Shown here piece after piece: positions 16,243 to 26,939 of a stretch of 64,000 bases of DNA (the first letter of the stretch is position 1; each line of letters starts with the position of its first letter). The DNA comes from Atlantibacter hermannii. Its GTDB lineage: Bacteria > Pseudomonadota > Gammaproteobacteria > Enterobacterales > Enterobacteriaceae. Where the stretch lies: contig NZ_JAAATR010000002.1 in the NCBI RefSeq assembly GCF_009907385.1, forward strand, positions 62,001 through 126,000, given 5' to 3'. Both the position numbers and the translations under genes were made by a program. Below the pieces are notes generated by a model. It ran no database searches. It was not told the origin of the DNA and saw only the letters and a list, made by a program, of their open reading frames with translations.

Positions 16243-17262
16243 ATGTTGCAGTTCATCCTTCGACGCCTGGGGTTAGTTATCCCCACCTTCATAGGCATCA
16301 CCCTACTCACCTTCGCATTCGTTCATATGATCCCTGGCGACCCGGTCATGATTATGGCTGGCGAACGCGGGCTCTCCCCGGAACGTCACGCTGAAATGCT
16401 GGCAGCGCTCGGCCTTGATAAGCCGCTGTGGCAGCAGTACGTCAATTACATCTGGGGCGTCATGCACGGTGATTTAGGCATTTCGTTAAAAAGCCGCCTC
16501 CCGGTCTGGGAAGAATTCGTGCCTCGCTTCCAGGCGACCCTGGAACTCGGGGTGTGCGCCATGATTTTCGCCGTTGCGGTGGGTATTCCGGTTGGGGTGC
16601 TGGCGGCGGTGAAACGTGGCTCCATCTTCGATCACACCGCTGTTGGCCTGGCGCTGACCGGCTACTCGATGCCGATTTTCTGGTGGGGCATGATGCTGAT
16701 CATGCTGGTCTCGGTGCAATGGAACCTGACGCCGGTTTCCGGGCGGGTAAGCGACATGGTGTTCCTTGACGACTCCAATCCGCTGACCGGCTTTATGCTG
16801 ATCGACACCGCGATTTGGGGCGAAGAGGGCAACTTTATTGATGCGCTGGCCCATATGATTTTACCGGCCATCGTGCTCGGCACCATTCCGCTGGCGGTGA
16901 TTGTGCGTATGACGCGCTCCTCGATGCTGGAAGTGCTGGGTGAAGATTACATCCGCACCGCGCGCGCCAAGGGTCTGACCCGTATGCGCGTCATCATCGT
17001 CCACGCCCTGCGTAACGCGATGCTGCCGGTGGTGACGGTGATCGGTTTGCAGGTCGGCACGCTGCTGGCGGGCGCGATCCTCACCGAAACCATCTTCTCC
17101 TGGCCGGGCCTGGGTCGTTGGCTGATTGACGCGCTGCAACGCCGTGATTATCCGGTCGTGCAGGGCGGCGTATTGCTGGTGGCGACCATGATTATCCTGG
17201 TCAACCTGCTGGTCGATTTGCTGTACGGCGTGGTGAACCCGCGTATTCGTCATAAAAAATAA
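16243..17262 (+). CDS. dppB: DppB, dipeptide ABC transporter permease
   Basis: One of the two membrane permeases of the Dpp importer. The 339 residues match E. coli DppB in length and nearly in sequence, with about six membrane segments and the EAA-type loop (EDYIRTARAKGLTRMRVI, near 225-245) that docks onto the ATPases. The reading frame is open upstream to 16186, but the ATG at 16243 (MLQFILRRLG) reproduces the E. coli start; its ribosome site, CGGGAT, is weak, which suits lower expression than dppA. Confidence 0.96.
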   Translation: MLQFILRRLGLVIPTFIGITLLTFAFVHMIPGDPVMIMAGERGLSPERHAEMLAALGLDKPLWQQYVNYIWGVMHGDLGISLKSRLPVWEEFVPRFQATLELGVCAMIFAVAVGIPVGVLAAVKRGSIFDHTAVGLALTGYSMPIFWWGMMLIMLVSVQWNLTPVSGRVSDMVFLDDSNPLTGFMLIDTAIWGEEGNFIDALAHMILPAIVLGTIPLAVIVRMTRSSMLEVLGEDYIRTARAKGLTRMRVIIVHALRNAMLPVVTVIGLQVGTLLAGAILTETIFSWPGLGRWLIDALQRRDYPVVQGGVLLVATMIILVNLLVDLLYGVVNPRIRHKK

Positions 17263-17271
17263 GGGGCCATC

Positions 17272-18174
17272 ATGACGCAAATGACAGAAAACAAGGTGGT
17301 GGCCGCACCGGTGCCGATGACGCCGATGCAGGAATTCTGGCACTACTTTAAACGCAACAAAGGCGCGGTGGTCGGGCTGGTGTACGTGGCGGTGATGATT
17401 TTTATCGCCGTGTTCGCCAACTTTATCGCGCCCTATAACCCGGCGGACCAGTTCCGCGACGCGCTGCTGGCGCCGCCTGCCTGGCAGGACGGCGGCAGTC
17501 TGGCGCATTTGTTGGGAACGGATGACGTGGGCCGCGATGTGCTGTCGCGCCTGATGTACGGCGCGCGCCTGTCGCTGCTGGTCGGCTGCCTGGTGGTGGT
17601 CCTGTCGCTGGTGATGGGCATCGTGCTCGGTCTGATCGCCGGTTACTTCGGCGGCATCGTCGATAACGTCATCATGCGCGTGGTCGATATCATGCTGGCG
17701 CTGCCCAGCCTGCTGTTGGCGCTGGTGCTGGTGGCGATTTTCGGCCCGTCGATTGGTAACGCCGCGCTGGCGCTCACCTTTGTGGCGCTGCCGCACTACG
17801 TGCGCTTAACCCGCGCGGCGGTGCTGGTGGAAGTGAACCGCGATTACGTCACCGCATCCCGCGTGGCGGGCGCTGGCGCGATGCGCCAGATGTTCATCAA
17901 CATTTTCCCTAACTGCCTCGCGCCGCTGATTGTTCAGGCATCGCTGGGCTTCTCTAACGCCATTCTCGATATGGCCGCCCTTGGCTTCCTCGGCATGGGT
18001 GCGCAACCGCCAACGCCGGAGTGGGGCACCATGCTCTCCGACGTGTTGCAGTTCGCACAAAGTGCCTGGTGGGTAGTGACCTTCCCCGGTCTGGCTATCC
18101 TGCTGACGGTGCTGGCATTTAACCTGATGGGTGACGGCCTGCGTGATGCGCTCGATCCCAAACTCAAGCAGTAA
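17272..18174 (+). CDS. dppC: DppC, dipeptide ABC transporter permease
   Basis: Second membrane permease of the Dpp importer, 300 residues as in E. coli. It has an N-terminal cytoplasmic segment, about six membrane segments and the EAA loop ([20 protein letters not shown], near 200). It begins nine bases after dppB and is followed eleven bases later by dppD, so it is within one transcript. Confidence 0.96.
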   Translation: MTQMTENKVVAAPVPMTPMQEFWHYFKRNKGAVVGLVYVAVMIFIAVFANFIAPYNPADQFRDALLAPPAWQDGGSLAHLLGTDDVGRDVLSRLMYGARLSLLVGCLVVVLSLVMGIVLGLIAGYFGGIVDNVIMRVVDIMLALPSLLLALVLVAIFGPSIGNAALALTFVALPHYVRLTRAAVLVEVNRDYVTASRVAGAGAMRQMFINIFPNCLAPLIVQASLGFSNAILDMAALGFLGMGAQPPTPEWGTMLSDVLQFAQSAWWVVTFPGLAILLTVLAFNLMGDGLRDALDPKLKQ

Positions 18175-18185
18175 AGAGGCACGAG

Positions 18186-19178
18186 ATGGCGTTATTGAAT
18201 GTAGATAAATTATCGGTGCACTTCGGCGACGAAGGCACCCCGTTCCGTGCCGTTGACCGTGTCAGTTACAGCGTGGAGCAAGGCCAGGTGGTGGGTATCG
18301 TCGGCGAATCCGGTTCCGGTAAGTCGGTAAGCTCGCTGGCGATTATGGGGCTGATTGATTACCCGGGCCGCGTGATGGCGGACAACCTGGCGTTTAACGG
18401 CCAGGATTTGAAACGCATTTCAGAAAAAGAACGCCGTAATCTGGTGGGCTCGGAAGTGGCGATGATTTTCCAGGATCCGATGACCAGCCTGAACCCCTGC
18501 TACACCGTGGGTTTTCAGATTATGGAAGCCATTAAGGTGCACCAGGGCGGCAACAAGAAAACCCGCCGTCAGCGGGCGATTGATTTGCTTAACCAGGTGG
18601 GGATCCCCGACCCGGCCTCGCGGCTGGACGTGTATCCGCACCAGTTATCCGGCGGGATGAGCCAGCGCGTGATGATCGCCATGGCGATTGCCTGTCGGCC
18701 AAAACTGCTGATTGCCGATGAACCGACAACGGCGCTGGATGTGACCATCCAGGCGCAGATCATCGAGCTGCTGCTGGAACTGCAACAGCGCGAGAACATG
18801 GCGCTGATCCTGATCACCCATGACCTGGCGCTGGTGGCGGAAGCGGCCCACAAAATCATCGTAATGTACGCGGGCCAGGTGGTGGAAGCGGGCGATTCGC
18901 GGGATATTTTCCGCGCGCCGCGCCATCCGTACACCCAGGCGCTGCTGCGCGCGCTGCCGGAGTTCGCTCAGGATAAAGCGCGTCTGGCGTCGTTACCGGG
19001 CGTGGTTCCGGGTAAATACGACCGCCCGAACGGCTGCCTGCTGAACCCGCGCTGCCCCTACGCCACCGACAAATGCCGCAGCGTAGAACCCGATTTGAAT
19101 ACCGTCGACAACGGTCGTCAGTCGAAATGCCACTACCCACTCGATGACGCCGGGAGGCCAAACTATGAGTACGCTTGA
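18186..19178 (+). CDS. dppD: DppD, dipeptide ABC transporter ATPase
   Basis: A 330-residue ABC ATPase that powers Dpp import with DppF. Walker A GESGSGKS (near 40), Q-loop [10 protein letters not shown], signature LSGGMSQR and Walker B LLIADEPT are intact. The C-terminal oligopeptide/dipeptide extension has the cysteine cluster ([14 protein letters not shown]) that binds a [4Fe-4S] cluster in related transporters. Its 3' end overlaps dppF by 14 bases. Confidence 0.96.
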   Translation: MALLNVDKLSVHFGDEGTPFRAVDRVSYSVEQGQVVGIVGESGSGKSVSSLAIMGLIDYPGRVMADNLAFNGQDLKRISEKERRNLVGSEVAMIFQDPMTSLNPCYTVGFQIMEAIKVHQGGNKKTRRQRAIDLLNQVGIPDPASRLDVYPHQLSGGMSQRVMIAMAIACRPKLLIADEPTTALDVTIQAQIIELLLELQQRENMALILITHDLALVAEAAHKIIVMYAGQVVEAGDSRDIFRAPRHPYTQALLRALPEFAQDKARLASLPGVVPGKYDRPNGCLLNPRCPYATDKCRSVEPDLNTVDNGRQSKCHYPLDDAGRPNYEYA

Positions 19179-20169
19179 GGCCACCACGCAACCGCTGTTG
19201 CAGGCTATTGATTTAAAGAAACACTACCCGGTCAAAAAAGGGATGTTCGCTCAGGAGCGTCTGGTAAAAGCGCTGGACGGGGTGTCGTTCAGCCTGGAGC
19301 GCGGCAAAACCCTGGCGGTGGTGGGCGAGTCCGGCTGTGGGAAATCCACTCTGGGCCGTCTGCTGACCATGATTGAAACGCCCACCGGCGGCGAGCTGTA
19401 CTATCAGGGTCAGGATCTGCTCAAGCACGATCCGCAGGCGCAGAAGCTGCGCCGCCAGAAAATCCAGATCGTGTTTCAGAACCCCTACGGATCGCTCAAC
19501 CCGCGTAAAAAAGTGGGCCAGATCCTCGAAGAGCCGCTGCTGATCAACACCGATCTCAGCAAAGACGCGCGTCGCGAGAAAGCGCTGGCGATGATGGCGA
19601 AAGTCGGCCTGAAAACCGAACATTATGACCGCTATCCGCATATGTTCTCCGGCGGCCAGCGCCAGCGTATCGCTATCGCCCGTGGTCTGATGCTCGACCC
19701 GGACGTGGTGATCGCTGACGAGCCGGTCTCTGCGCTGGATGTGTCGGTGCGCGCCCAGGTACTGAATCTGATGATGGATTTGCAGCAGGATTTGGGGCTG
19801 TCCTACGTGTTTATCTCCCACGATCTTTCGGTGGTGGAACACATCGCCGATGAAGTGATGGTGATGTACCTGGGTCGCTGCGTGGAGAAGGGCACGAAAG
19901 ACCAGATCTTCAGCAACCCGCGCCACCCGTACACCCAGGCGCTGCTCTCCGCGACGCCGCGTCTGAACCCGGACGATCGCCGCGAGCGCATCAAACTCAC
20001 CGGCGAGCTGCCAAGCCCGCTCAACCCGCCGCCGGGTTGTGCGTTTAACGCCCGCTGCCGCCGCCGCTTCGGTCCCTGCACCCAGTTGCAGCCGCAGCTT
20101 AAGTCCTACGGCGGGCAGCTGGTGGCCTGCTTCGCGGTGGACCAGGATGAGAACGGGGAAATCCGTTAA
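19165..20169 (+). CDS. dppF: DppF, dipeptide ABC transporter ATPase
   Basis: Second ABC ATPase of the Dpp importer, 334 residues as in E. coli. Walker A GESGCGKS, signature FSGGQRQR and Walker B VVIADEPV are intact, and a C-terminal cysteine cluster ([14 protein letters not shown]) is present. The ATG at 19165 has GGGAGG seven bases upstream and overlaps the end of dppD, implying coupled translation. A strong terminator closes the operon at 20176-20203. Confidence 0.96.
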   Translation: MSTLEATTQPLLQAIDLKKHYPVKKGMFAQERLVKALDGVSFSLERGKTLAVVGESGCGKSTLGRLLTMIETPTGGELYYQGQDLLKHDPQAQKLRRQKIQIVFQNPYGSLNPRKKVGQILEEPLLINTDLSKDARREKALAMMAKVGLKTEHYDRYPHMFSGGQRQRIAIARGLMLDPDVVIADEPVSALDVSVRAQVLNLMMDLQQDLGLSYVFISHDLSVVEHIADEVMVMYLGRCVEKGTKDQIFSNPRHPYTQALLSATPRLNPDDRRERIKLTGELPSPLNPPPGCAFNARCRRRFGPCTQLQPQLKSYGGQLVACFAVDQDENGEIR

Positions 20170-20175
20170 TCACAA

Positions 20176-20203
20176 GAGCCGGGATGATGTCCCGGCTTTT
20201 TTT
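20176..20203 (+). terminator. Terminator of dppABCDF
   Basis: AGCCGGGA (20177-20184) pairs with TCCCGGCT (20190-20197), followed by seven T. Confidence 0.9.
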
Positions 20204-20217
20204 CGTCTACCGGGTAG

Positions 20218-20247
20218 ACAAAAACGCCAGCATCTCGCTGGCGTTTT
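20218..20247. terminator. Terminator of pgaABCD (bidirectional)
   Basis: AAAACGCCAGC (20221-20231) pairs with GCTGGCGTTTT (20237-20247). On the minus strand the stem is followed by a T run, ending the pga operon just past pgaD; it also backs up the dpp terminator. Confidence 0.85.
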
Positions 20248-20263
20248 CCTTACGGTCTCTGTG

Positions 20264-20761
20264 CTACGTCGCCGACGCCCTCTGGCGCAGCGGCGGGGAC
20301 ATCATTTGCAGCTTTAGCGGTGGAGCAGGCAGCAGGTTATCGTTAATCCCCTGCTTAATATCCACATACGATATCCCGCCCGTTGAATTGTGATGCACCG
20401 ACAGTACCCGCGCTTTATTGAGCTCGGTAACCAGTTCCGGGGTGATATGGAAACTGACCGCCAGCTCTTTAGCCGCCAGCGCCGGGCGGCGTTTACGGCG
20501 TTCTACCCGAAAGCGCAGCTGGTTATATTTGGCCCACAGGATCAGCACCAGCCCGTTCACCAGCGCGATAAGGAAATAAAGCGCCAGGGTAACCAGCGTC
20601 GATTCAAACGGGCGCGGCCCCATAAAGGCGTTTTCCGATAGCGCCTTAACCAGCCCAAGAAAGATCAAATAAGCGAATCCCAGCCAGGCGGCAACGGTCA
20701 TCACAAAATCGATAAACTTTGGCAGCTTGCGCTGTTCAGTGAAAATTAATGGATGTTCCAT
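20264..20761 (-). CDS. pgaD: PgaD, PNAG synthase accessory subunit
   Basis: A 165-residue inner-membrane protein with two hydrophobic segments (about 18-40 and 55-77) and a basic cytoplasmic tail. PgaD pairs with the glycosyltransferase PgaC; in E. coli the two together bind c-di-GMP, which stabilises PgaD and switches on poly-beta-1,6-N-acetylglucosamine synthesis. It is about 28 residues longer than the E. coli protein at the C-terminus (from memory). It is the last gene of the pga operon, two bases after pgaC. Confidence 0.9.
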   Translation of the reverse strand: MEHPLIFTEQRKLPKFIDFVMTVAAWLGFAYLIFLGLVKALSENAFMGPRPFESTLVTLALYFLIALVNGLVLILWAKYNQLRFRVERRKRRPALAAKELAVSFHITPELVTELNKARVLSVHHNSTGGISYVDIKQGINDNLLPAPPLKLQMMSPPLRQRASAT

Positions 20762-20763
20762 CG

Positions 20764-22092
20764 TTATATTCTCCCAATACCGCGGTCAGGGCTCACCCAA
20801 CGCGCGCGGGCGCGCTGGCGTTTCAACATGACTTTCGGGAAGGCCACGAGCGTCGTGAACAGGCTGAGCATCCAGTACACCACCGGGAACCAAATCACCC
20901 AGAACAGCGAGCCGGCGATGCCATTTTCGTAACGGCGCTCAATCAGCAGGCTGACCAGGAACTGGACTAAACACACCACACCCAGCATCAGGCCGGTAAA
21001 AGCCGGCGGGAACAGGCTGTGGATCTGTAAATCCTCCGGCATCGGCACCAGGTAACCGAGAACAAACAGCATCACGCTCATGGCGTAGGCGAAGGCCCAG
21101 GTGGTGGACAGCGTAAACTCCCAGTACAGCGGCCACATGCGGCGATATTCCCAGGCGGCCAGGCGGCGCATATTCACCAGGAATACCTCCGCGCCGCCCT
21201 GCGCCCAGCGCAGACGCTGTTTCCACAGGCCTTTTAGCGTTTCCGGCATCAGGATCCAGCACAGCGCGCGCGGCTCGAAGAAGATTGACCAGTGGCGCAG
21301 CTGCAATTTCCAGCTGATATCAATGTCTTCGGTGATCATATCCGGGCTCCAGTAGCCCACTTCCGCCAGCGCGCTGCGGCGGAATGCGGCAATCACCCCG
21401 GAAACGGTGAACACCTGCCCGTAAATACGCTGGGTACGCTTAATCAGCCCGATGATGGAGGAGAATTCCCCTACCTGAACGCGGCCTATCAGCGTGGAGC
21501 GGGTACGGATGCGCGGGTTGCCGGTCACCGCGCCGACGCGCGGGAACTGTAGCAGCGGCGCGACCAGATAAGCGGCGGTATCGCGATCCAGCAAAGCATC
21601 GCCATCGATACACACCAGGAAGTCGCTGCGCGCGGCGGCGGCCCCGGTCTTCAGCGCCACCGCTTTCCCCTGGTTTTCCGCCAGGTGGATCACGCGCAGG
21701 CGCGGATACTCCGCAGCCAGCTTATCGAGCACGTCGGCGGTGTTATCGGAAGAACCGTCGTTAATGGCGATCACTTCAATGTTTTCATAGCGCTGCGCCA
21801 TGGCGGCTTCCACCGTTTCCCGCGCGTTCAGCCCCTCGTTGTAACAGGGGATCAGAATGGAGATCAGCGGATTGCCCTCCAGCACGGGGGGCGGCACCTC
21901 TTTGCCCCACGGCCATTTGCGCTCACGGTAAAACCAGAAGTAAATCCCGCCGGTGATCCAGATGGCGGACATAAACAGCGGCCAGAAGAACACGAAGTTC
22001 AGCATCATTTCGCCGGTAAAGATCACCGCCACGCCGAGCGGGATACTGAATACCAGGCAAAGAACGAGAAAAGCTATTAAGCGATCAATCAT
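20764..22092 (-). CDS. pgaC: PgaC, poly-beta-1,6-GlcNAc synthase (GT2)
   Basis: Polymerises GlcNAc from UDP-GlcNAc and moves the chain across the inner membrane. The 442-residue protein has two N-terminal membrane segments, a family-2 glycosyltransferase domain and about three C-terminal segments. Catalytic residues are present: D112 (NDGSSD), D163 and D165 (DGD), TED at 254-256 and QRLRW at 292-296. It overlaps the end of pgaB by eight bases. With PgaD it is the c-di-GMP-controlled step. Confidence 0.95.
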   Translation of the reverse strand: MIDRLIAFLVLCLVFSIPLGVAVIFTGEMMLNFVFFWPLFMSAIWITGGIYFWFYRERKWPWGKEVPPPVLEGNPLISILIPCYNEGLNARETVEAAMAQRYENIEVIAINDGSSDNTADVLDKLAAEYPRLRVIHLAENQGKAVALKTGAAAARSDFLVCIDGDALLDRDTAAYLVAPLLQFPRVGAVTGNPRIRTRSTLIGRVQVGEFSSIIGLIKRTQRIYGQVFTVSGVIAAFRRSALAEVGYWSPDMITEDIDISWKLQLRHWSIFFEPRALCWILMPETLKGLWKQRLRWAQGGAEVFLVNMRRLAAWEYRRMWPLYWEFTLSTTWAFAYAMSVMLFVLGYLVPMPEDLQIHSLFPPAFTGLMLGVVCLVQFLVSLLIERRYENGIAGSLFWVIWFPVVYWMLSLFTTLVAFPKVMLKRQRARARWVSPDRGIGRI

Positions 22093-24103
22093 TTTTCGGA
22101 TACCAGTAAGATGAGAATGCCGGTCTGACCAGGGACATCTCAGGCTTATCGTTTATGAAATCATCAGGGTAGTAACCAAAATGTCTGGCGCCGCTCATCT
22201 GGAGCTGCTTCATCCATTCGGCTAACTGCGCACCGCGGATTTCCGAGTGATTGTCATCCTTGTTCCAGTCCCTGGCTTGCAGTTCAAAGACCGTCTTATT
22301 CAACGCCTTCGGGTCTTTTGCTACGGTTCGTACCAGCTTATCCAGCCAGGCATTACTCTCATTCAAAGGAACGCCTTCCATAAGCGGCATCGCCATTGGC
22401 GCGGTCCAGTCATAGGTCGAGAGGAAATCGTTAAGGTTTTGCGCGAACCAGGCTTCGCTTTCCGGTTCGAGGATCGGCATCGCGTAGATGTTGCGCGACG
22501 TTTTGACATACGGGCCGCGGATATCCCGCACCGCCTGAGTCAGGGAGCGGGTAAAGTCGATCAGGTAGCGGCTCTTGTAGCGCGTCCAGCGCTGGAACGT
22601 ATCCGGATTGCTGCGAATATCGCTGATCGTGCCGTTGAAACCGGCGGCGCGGTAGGCGTTCATCGCCACCGGGCTGGCGTCTTCAAAATCCGTCAGCATG
22701 GCATCGTCATGGAACAGCACGCCGCGGAACGAGGCGTAGCGCGCCAGATCCTGGTAAAGCTGGGTGATTTGCTGGCGGCCTTGCGGGCTCCACGGCGAGA
22801 TCCGCTGATAGTGCTGTTTACTGGTCTCTACCCGACTGGTTTTCGGGTTCCAGGCCTGCACGCGAGGGATTGATTTCTCGAGATCAACGGCCAGCACCGG
22901 CATCCACGCATACACGACGACCCCGGCTCGGGTTTGCAGCTGCCAGGCCATATAGTTAAACAGGTCCTCGCGTACCGGCAGAACGCTGTTATTGAAGTAC
23001 ACCGACCGCACGGTCCCGTCGCCCGTCGGGTCGGCGAAGGCCTGTAAATAGACATGAGTGATTTTCATGTCGAATACGCGTTGGATCAGCTTGTCGATAT
23101 TGCGTTTCTGCTGCGCCGGATTTTTGTCGTACACGTAATCGAGATCGATGTGCATTACGCGCTTCGGCCAGACTTCCTGCACCTGATTCAGGGTGTTGGC
23201 GAATTCGCGGATATTCGGGTTACCGGAAATCAGCACGCGCGGAATACTGCTGAGATCGTTAGCGTTCGCCAGGCCATCCTGGAGAGTAAACGCCATCTGG
23301 TAGCCATGTTTTTGGGCGATAGACAACGAGGTGCCATTGGAGGCGCCGTATGGCCAAACCCAGGCGCGTGGCGCTTTGCCGGTGACTTGCGTGATTTTAT
23401 CGGTGATGCGCACCACATCGCTTTCGATACGCTGAGTGAACTGCTCATCGGTTTCATATTTACCGGTGTTTTTGTCATACAGCCGGTTCGCCACGGCAGG
23501 CAGTTGGCTGCCCTGCGGGTTGGCCTGGCTGCCGTAGTGCGAGTTCCAGGTATGAGAGCCGATTTCCACCAGATGCGACTGGCTTAGCTCGCGCACCATA
23601 TCCCAGGTGGCAAACTTTTTGCGCTCGGTCATTAAACCGCCGAAATTCACCTTTTGATTTGGCGGCGCATCGACCCAGCTTCCCACCGGGGCCCACAGCG
23701 CAGGGAATTTATAGGCCTGCAACAGCGGCCAGACGCGGTCATAGAAACTGCGGTAACCGTCATCGAAAGTCAGCAACACCGCTTTGGCGGGTAACGGGCG
23801 GACGCCGTTATGGGCATCGAGGATTTGCTGAACGCTGACCGGGTGGTAGCCATGGTCGCGCAGCCAGGCCATTTGATCGTTCAGGGCGCTGGTACGCACC
23901 GACAGATAACGCTGATCGGCGGCGTTATCTTCCACGTCATGGTATCCGAGTACCAAAAAGCTGTTCTGCGGCCAGGGGCTGTTCGCTTCCAGCTGCGGAC
24001 GCTGATCCGGCGGTAAGAAGCGTGGCTTTTGCGCGTTACCGCAGGCGGTGAGCAGTAACCAGGACGCCACCAACAGTGCGATACGGAACACTTGTTTCAG
24101 CAT
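22085..24103 (-). CDS. pgaB: PgaB, PNAG N-deacetylase lipoprotein
   Basis: A 672-residue outer-membrane lipoprotein that partly deacetylates PNAG in the periplasm so that PgaA can export it. Lipobox LLTAC with Cys21 gives the lipid anchor. The NodB-type deacetylase domain has His55, Asp114-Asp115 (LTFDDGY), His184 and His189 (SHTWNSH), matching the known E. coli catalytic and metal residues. The C-terminal half is the glycoside-hydrolase-like (GH153) domain, with the acidic motif FHDDAML. It lies nine bases after pgaA. Confidence 0.95.
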   Translation of the reverse strand: MLKQVFRIALLVASWLLLTACGNAQKPRFLPPDQRPQLEANSPWPQNSFLVLGYHDVEDNAADQRYLSVRTSALNDQMAWLRDHGYHPVSVQQILDAHNGVRPLPAKAVLLTFDDGYRSFYDRVWPLLQAYKFPALWAPVGSWVDAPPNQKVNFGGLMTERKKFATWDMVRELSQSHLVEIGSHTWNSHYGSQANPQGSQLPAVANRLYDKNTGKYETDEQFTQRIESDVVRITDKITQVTGKAPRAWVWPYGASNGTSLSIAQKHGYQMAFTLQDGLANANDLSSIPRVLISGNPNIREFANTLNQVQEVWPKRVMHIDLDYVYDKNPAQQKRNIDKLIQRVFDMKITHVYLQAFADPTGDGTVRSVYFNNSVLPVREDLFNYMAWQLQTRAGVVVYAWMPVLAVDLEKSIPRVQAWNPKTSRVETSKQHYQRISPWSPQGRQQITQLYQDLARYASFRGVLFHDDAMLTDFEDASPVAMNAYRAAGFNGTISDIRSNPDTFQRWTRYKSRYLIDFTRSLTQAVRDIRGPYVKTSRNIYAMPILEPESEAWFAQNLNDFLSTYDWTAPMAMPLMEGVPLNESNAWLDKLVRTVAKDPKALNKTVFELQARDWNKDDNHSEIRGAQLAEWMKQLQMSGARHFGYYPDDFINDKPEMSLVRPAFSSYWYPKND

Positions 24104-24112
24104 GATTAATCC

Positions 24113-26569
24113 TTAAAACCGTACATTCAGATCAAAGGCGACGCCAAGGTTTTGCTCACGTTTCCCGTCGTAGGGACGTTTGTCCCAGGTCAACATGACG
24201 CCGGCGTCGAAGGTATTGTTTAACTGCAACCGCTGACCGTATCCCACCTGGGTAATCAAACCGGTGTCGTAATTTTTCTGCCAGTAGGCCCCCACGCCCG
24301 CGACCAGACGCTGGCTCCATACGGTTTCGTAATGGCGGTACATGACATGTTCCGCCTGAATGGCTGGCGTAACGGAAAAATCCTGTTTCGGGTTGAAGTA
24401 GGGCACGTTCTCTTTGCTGTTCACGCTGCCGTACAGGCTGGGAGTGAAATCGAGCGTGAAGTTCGGGCGCGTCAACATCCGCTCTTTGCCGCTCAGGCCA
24501 AATTCCCACCGGTTGTTGCCATCGGAGAACCAGCTCGGCGCGACACTAAACTGATATTCGCGACGTTCGTTTTGGTACCAGCGCACATACGCGGTGCCGC
24601 CATCCGCCGTCACGTCGTTACGCATCGCGCGCAATGGCGTGTTTTGCGACAGCCGCTCGGCGGAACCGCCGACGCGCCAGTTGTCGTTGAAGTCGTGCCA
24701 GCCGGAAAGCCGCGCGCCTAATTTGTCGCCGCCGTTGTAGTTGCGGTTCGACAGCTCGGCTTCAATCCAGTAATCGCGGGCGCGCCATTCGATGCCGCCC
24801 AGCGCATCGCGGGTAATGCCTTTCCCTTCTTCAAATTCGCTGTTGGCATAGTTGAACCCGGCAAACAGCCGCCAGTTATCACCCATTGGCGGGCCATAAA
24901 TCGCCGAGTTGAGCGTAAAGTCATGGCTGCCGCTTACCGGGCTGTCGGAGTCGATACCCTGCGAGCCGCTGATGCGCAGTTCCGATTTATGATGAATATC
25001 GCGGATGCGGTCGAGCCGTTGGGTCGCCGGATCTTCACCGCTCCGGTCGACCACGTCGTCAGTCAGCAAATCCATCTGCTGAAACTCCTGAAGATCCAAC
25101 GCGACGTAGGCCTGCTGGCGCTCCAGCTCCAGGTTAGCGGGCTCCAGCGCCTCGGCGATTTTCAGCTCCCGCTCGGCGGCGCGGGGCAGGCCGCGCGCGT
25201 CCAGCACCGAGGCATAGTTTATGACCAGCCCCTGGTTGCCCGGCGCGCTGCGCGCCAGGTTATAGCTGAGTTTCTCGGCGGCGGGCAGGTCGTTGGTCAT
25301 CACCTCGTACTGCACCAGCAGAGTGCGGCCCAGCAGCCATTTATCGTTCGGGCCCGGTGTCGGCGAGCCATAGAAGTGACGCTGGTACGGGCTTTTTTCG
25401 AGGATCTGCACCACTTCCTGTTGGGCCAGGTCGTAGTTTTCGCTTTCCATGTAGGCGTAAAACAGATCCTGCTCATCATCAGTCGGCAGGTTAACGGCGT
25501 TGGTGGGGCCGAACAGCTCGGAAAACAGCTTTTGCGCTTCCTGCGGCTTACGGTCGGCCAGATACGCCGAGGCGGCCCAGCGGCGCGCGTAGTCCGGCAC
25601 CGGTTTGCCGTCAGCGAGCAGGGATTCATATTCGCTGACTACTTCACTGTAACGATTACGGTTCAGCAGCGCGCCGAGGCGGTCAACGCGGGCGCGGCGA
25701 TATTCCACGGCGGCAGCGGGATCGTCTTTCCATTTCTTCAGCAACACGTCGTAACGGGCGAGGGCTTTGTCGGCCACTAAAAAGCGATCGCGCTCGCTGC
25801 GTGTGGAGGTGAACGACATGCGCACCAGCTCGGCGGCGGCGTCGGCTTCCAGCGTGCGTTCGAATTGCGGAGAGATTCTGGCGGACTGCGACATATTCAG
25901 CGCCGGGCCGGAGATGCGGTTGGCCGACAGCGTGCCGAGCAGCGACTGTTCCAGCTCGGCGTTGGTTGGCTCAATCCCCTCGGCTCGGGTGGCGGCGAAC
26001 AGCGTATCCCAGCTTTTACCTTGTGAGCGATACACATAGGCCAGCAGCTGATAGTTCCTGGCGCTTGGGTCGGCAACCAGCATCGCTTCGGCTTCCTGCA
26101 GGGCGCGGTAGTTTTGCTTCGCGTCGGCCAGCGTCATGACCCAGCCGACGTGCAGGTCATCGTTGTTGGGCTCAAGCTGGCGCGCCTGCTCCCATAAACT
26201 GAGCGAGGTATTCCACTGCTTTTGATTGCGGTATGCACGCGCGGCGGCAGACACGCCCCTCACCGGGATATCCATGCTGGTGTGATAGCGCTGCCAGACG
26301 CGGGTGACTTCCGCATCATTGCCGGACCATCCCGCCACCTGGAGCCAGTCGGCTACCTGATTAGCGTTCAGTTCATTTTGCTGTTCCTGGGCACGCATAT
26401 AATCGAGCAACCCGCGCGTATTCCCTTCACGCGCCTGAATAATGAGTTGGTCGTAGTAGTTATCCGCTGCGTTTGCCAGGACGGGAAAAAATAAACATAA
26501 ACCCAGCGCGCAGGACGCCCGTAGACCTTGCCTGAAGGCAATCTTTTTATATTGCTGTGCGGTACGCAT
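24113..26569 (-). CDS. pgaA: PgaA, PNAG outer-membrane export porin
   Basis: An 818-residue outer-membrane protein that secretes PNAG. A signal peptide ends at LANA (residue 34), a helical TPR-type domain spans about 35-500 and a C-terminal beta-barrel of about 300 residues ends in the aromatic residue expected of outer-membrane proteins (NVRF). AAGGGG before the ATG is the ribosome site. It leads pgaABCD, equivalent to hmsHFRS of Yersinia. The operon sits between dppF and yhjK, where E. coli K-12 has bcs genes. The leader contains a CsrA-like hairpin and a palindrome of TetR type. Confidence 0.95.
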   Translation of the reverse strand: MRTAQQYKKIAFRQGLRASCALGLCLFFPVLANAADNYYDQLIIQAREGNTRGLLDYMRAQEQQNELNANQVADWLQVAGWSGNDAEVTRVWQRYHTSMDIPVRGVSAAARAYRNQKQWNTSLSLWEQARQLEPNNDDLHVGWVMTLADAKQNYRALQEAEAMLVADPSARNYQLLAYVYRSQGKSWDTLFAATRAEGIEPTNAELEQSLLGTLSANRISGPALNMSQSARISPQFERTLEADAAAELVRMSFTSTRSERDRFLVADKALARYDVLLKKWKDDPAAAVEYRRARVDRLGALLNRNRYSEVVSEYESLLADGKPVPDYARRWAASAYLADRKPQEAQKLFSELFGPTNAVNLPTDDEQDLFYAYMESENYDLAQQEVVQILEKSPYQRHFYGSPTPGPNDKWLLGRTLLVQYEVMTNDLPAAEKLSYNLARSAPGNQGLVINYASVLDARGLPRAAERELKIAEALEPANLELERQQAYVALDLQEFQQMDLLTDDVVDRSGEDPATQRLDRIRDIHHKSELRISGSQGIDSDSPVSGSHDFTLNSAIYGPPMGDNWRLFAGFNYANSEFEEGKGITRDALGGIEWRARDYWIEAELSNRNYNGGDKLGARLSGWHDFNDNWRVGGSAERLSQNTPLRAMRNDVTADGGTAYVRWYQNERREYQFSVAPSWFSDGNNRWEFGLSGKERMLTRPNFTLDFTPSLYGSVNSKENVPYFNPKQDFSVTPAIQAEHVMYRHYETVWSQRLVAGVGAYWQKNYDTGLITQVGYGQRLQLNNTFDAGVMLTWDKRPYDGKREQNLGVAFDLNVRF

Positions 26570-26703
26570 AACACCCCTTATATTTTTTATTCCTGCCCGA
26601 GACAGTCAACGCTACACATTGCATATTGCAATACGTACAAAACAAGGTCGGGGAATTACTGAGTTTCCCCAGATTTCATAAGTAAGTTCATACGAAAGGC
26701 TTA

Positions 26704-26719
26704 TTGACCACCCGGTCAG
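26704..26719. promoter_or_regulatory. Palindromic operator candidate upstream of pgaA
   Basis: TTGACCACCCGGTCAG contains the inverted repeat TGACC-N4-GGTCA. This layout is common for TetR-family regulators and is close to the RutR motif TTGACCA-NN-TGGTCAA (12 of 14 positions). It lies 135 bases before the pgaA start. Which protein binds, if any, is unknown. Confidence 0.4.
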
Positions 26720-26724
26720 AGATA

Positions 26725-26747
26725 TTTGCAGCAATCCATGTTGCAAA
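26725..26747 (-). promoter_or_regulatory. Candidate CsrA-binding hairpin in the pga leader
   Basis: In the minus-strand transcript GCAA-CATGGA-TTGC forms a small hairpin with GGA in the loop, nested in TTTGCA/TGCAAA pairing; the core ACATGGATTG resembles the CsrA consensus ACANGGANGU. CsrA represses pgaA through leader GGA sites in E. coli. Whether the transcript starts upstream of this point is not known. Confidence 0.35.
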
Positions 26748-26939
26748 AATGAAAACGAAAAAAGTATATCAAGCGAAATTTGTGTGTCCAGATTATTTAC
26801 AGGTGAAAATTAATACGTAACAAAGCTCATCAAGATTATAGTTAATATCCTCTGACTGAAAGTATGATTCTGAAAAAATTAATTTTCAGTTAATTGATTA
26901 TAATTCATGGTGTTATGTGATCCTTCACCTTAAGGATAA

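Larger units (their letters stand above)
26570..26939. other. AT-rich pga promoter and leader region
   Basis: About 370 bases upstream of pgaA, clearly richer in A+T than the surrounding genes. It contains the palindrome at 26704-26719 and the hairpin at 26725-26747. No confident -35/-10 was assigned. E. coli pgaA has a long CsrA-bound leader; a similar arrangement is plausible here. Confidence 0.4.
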
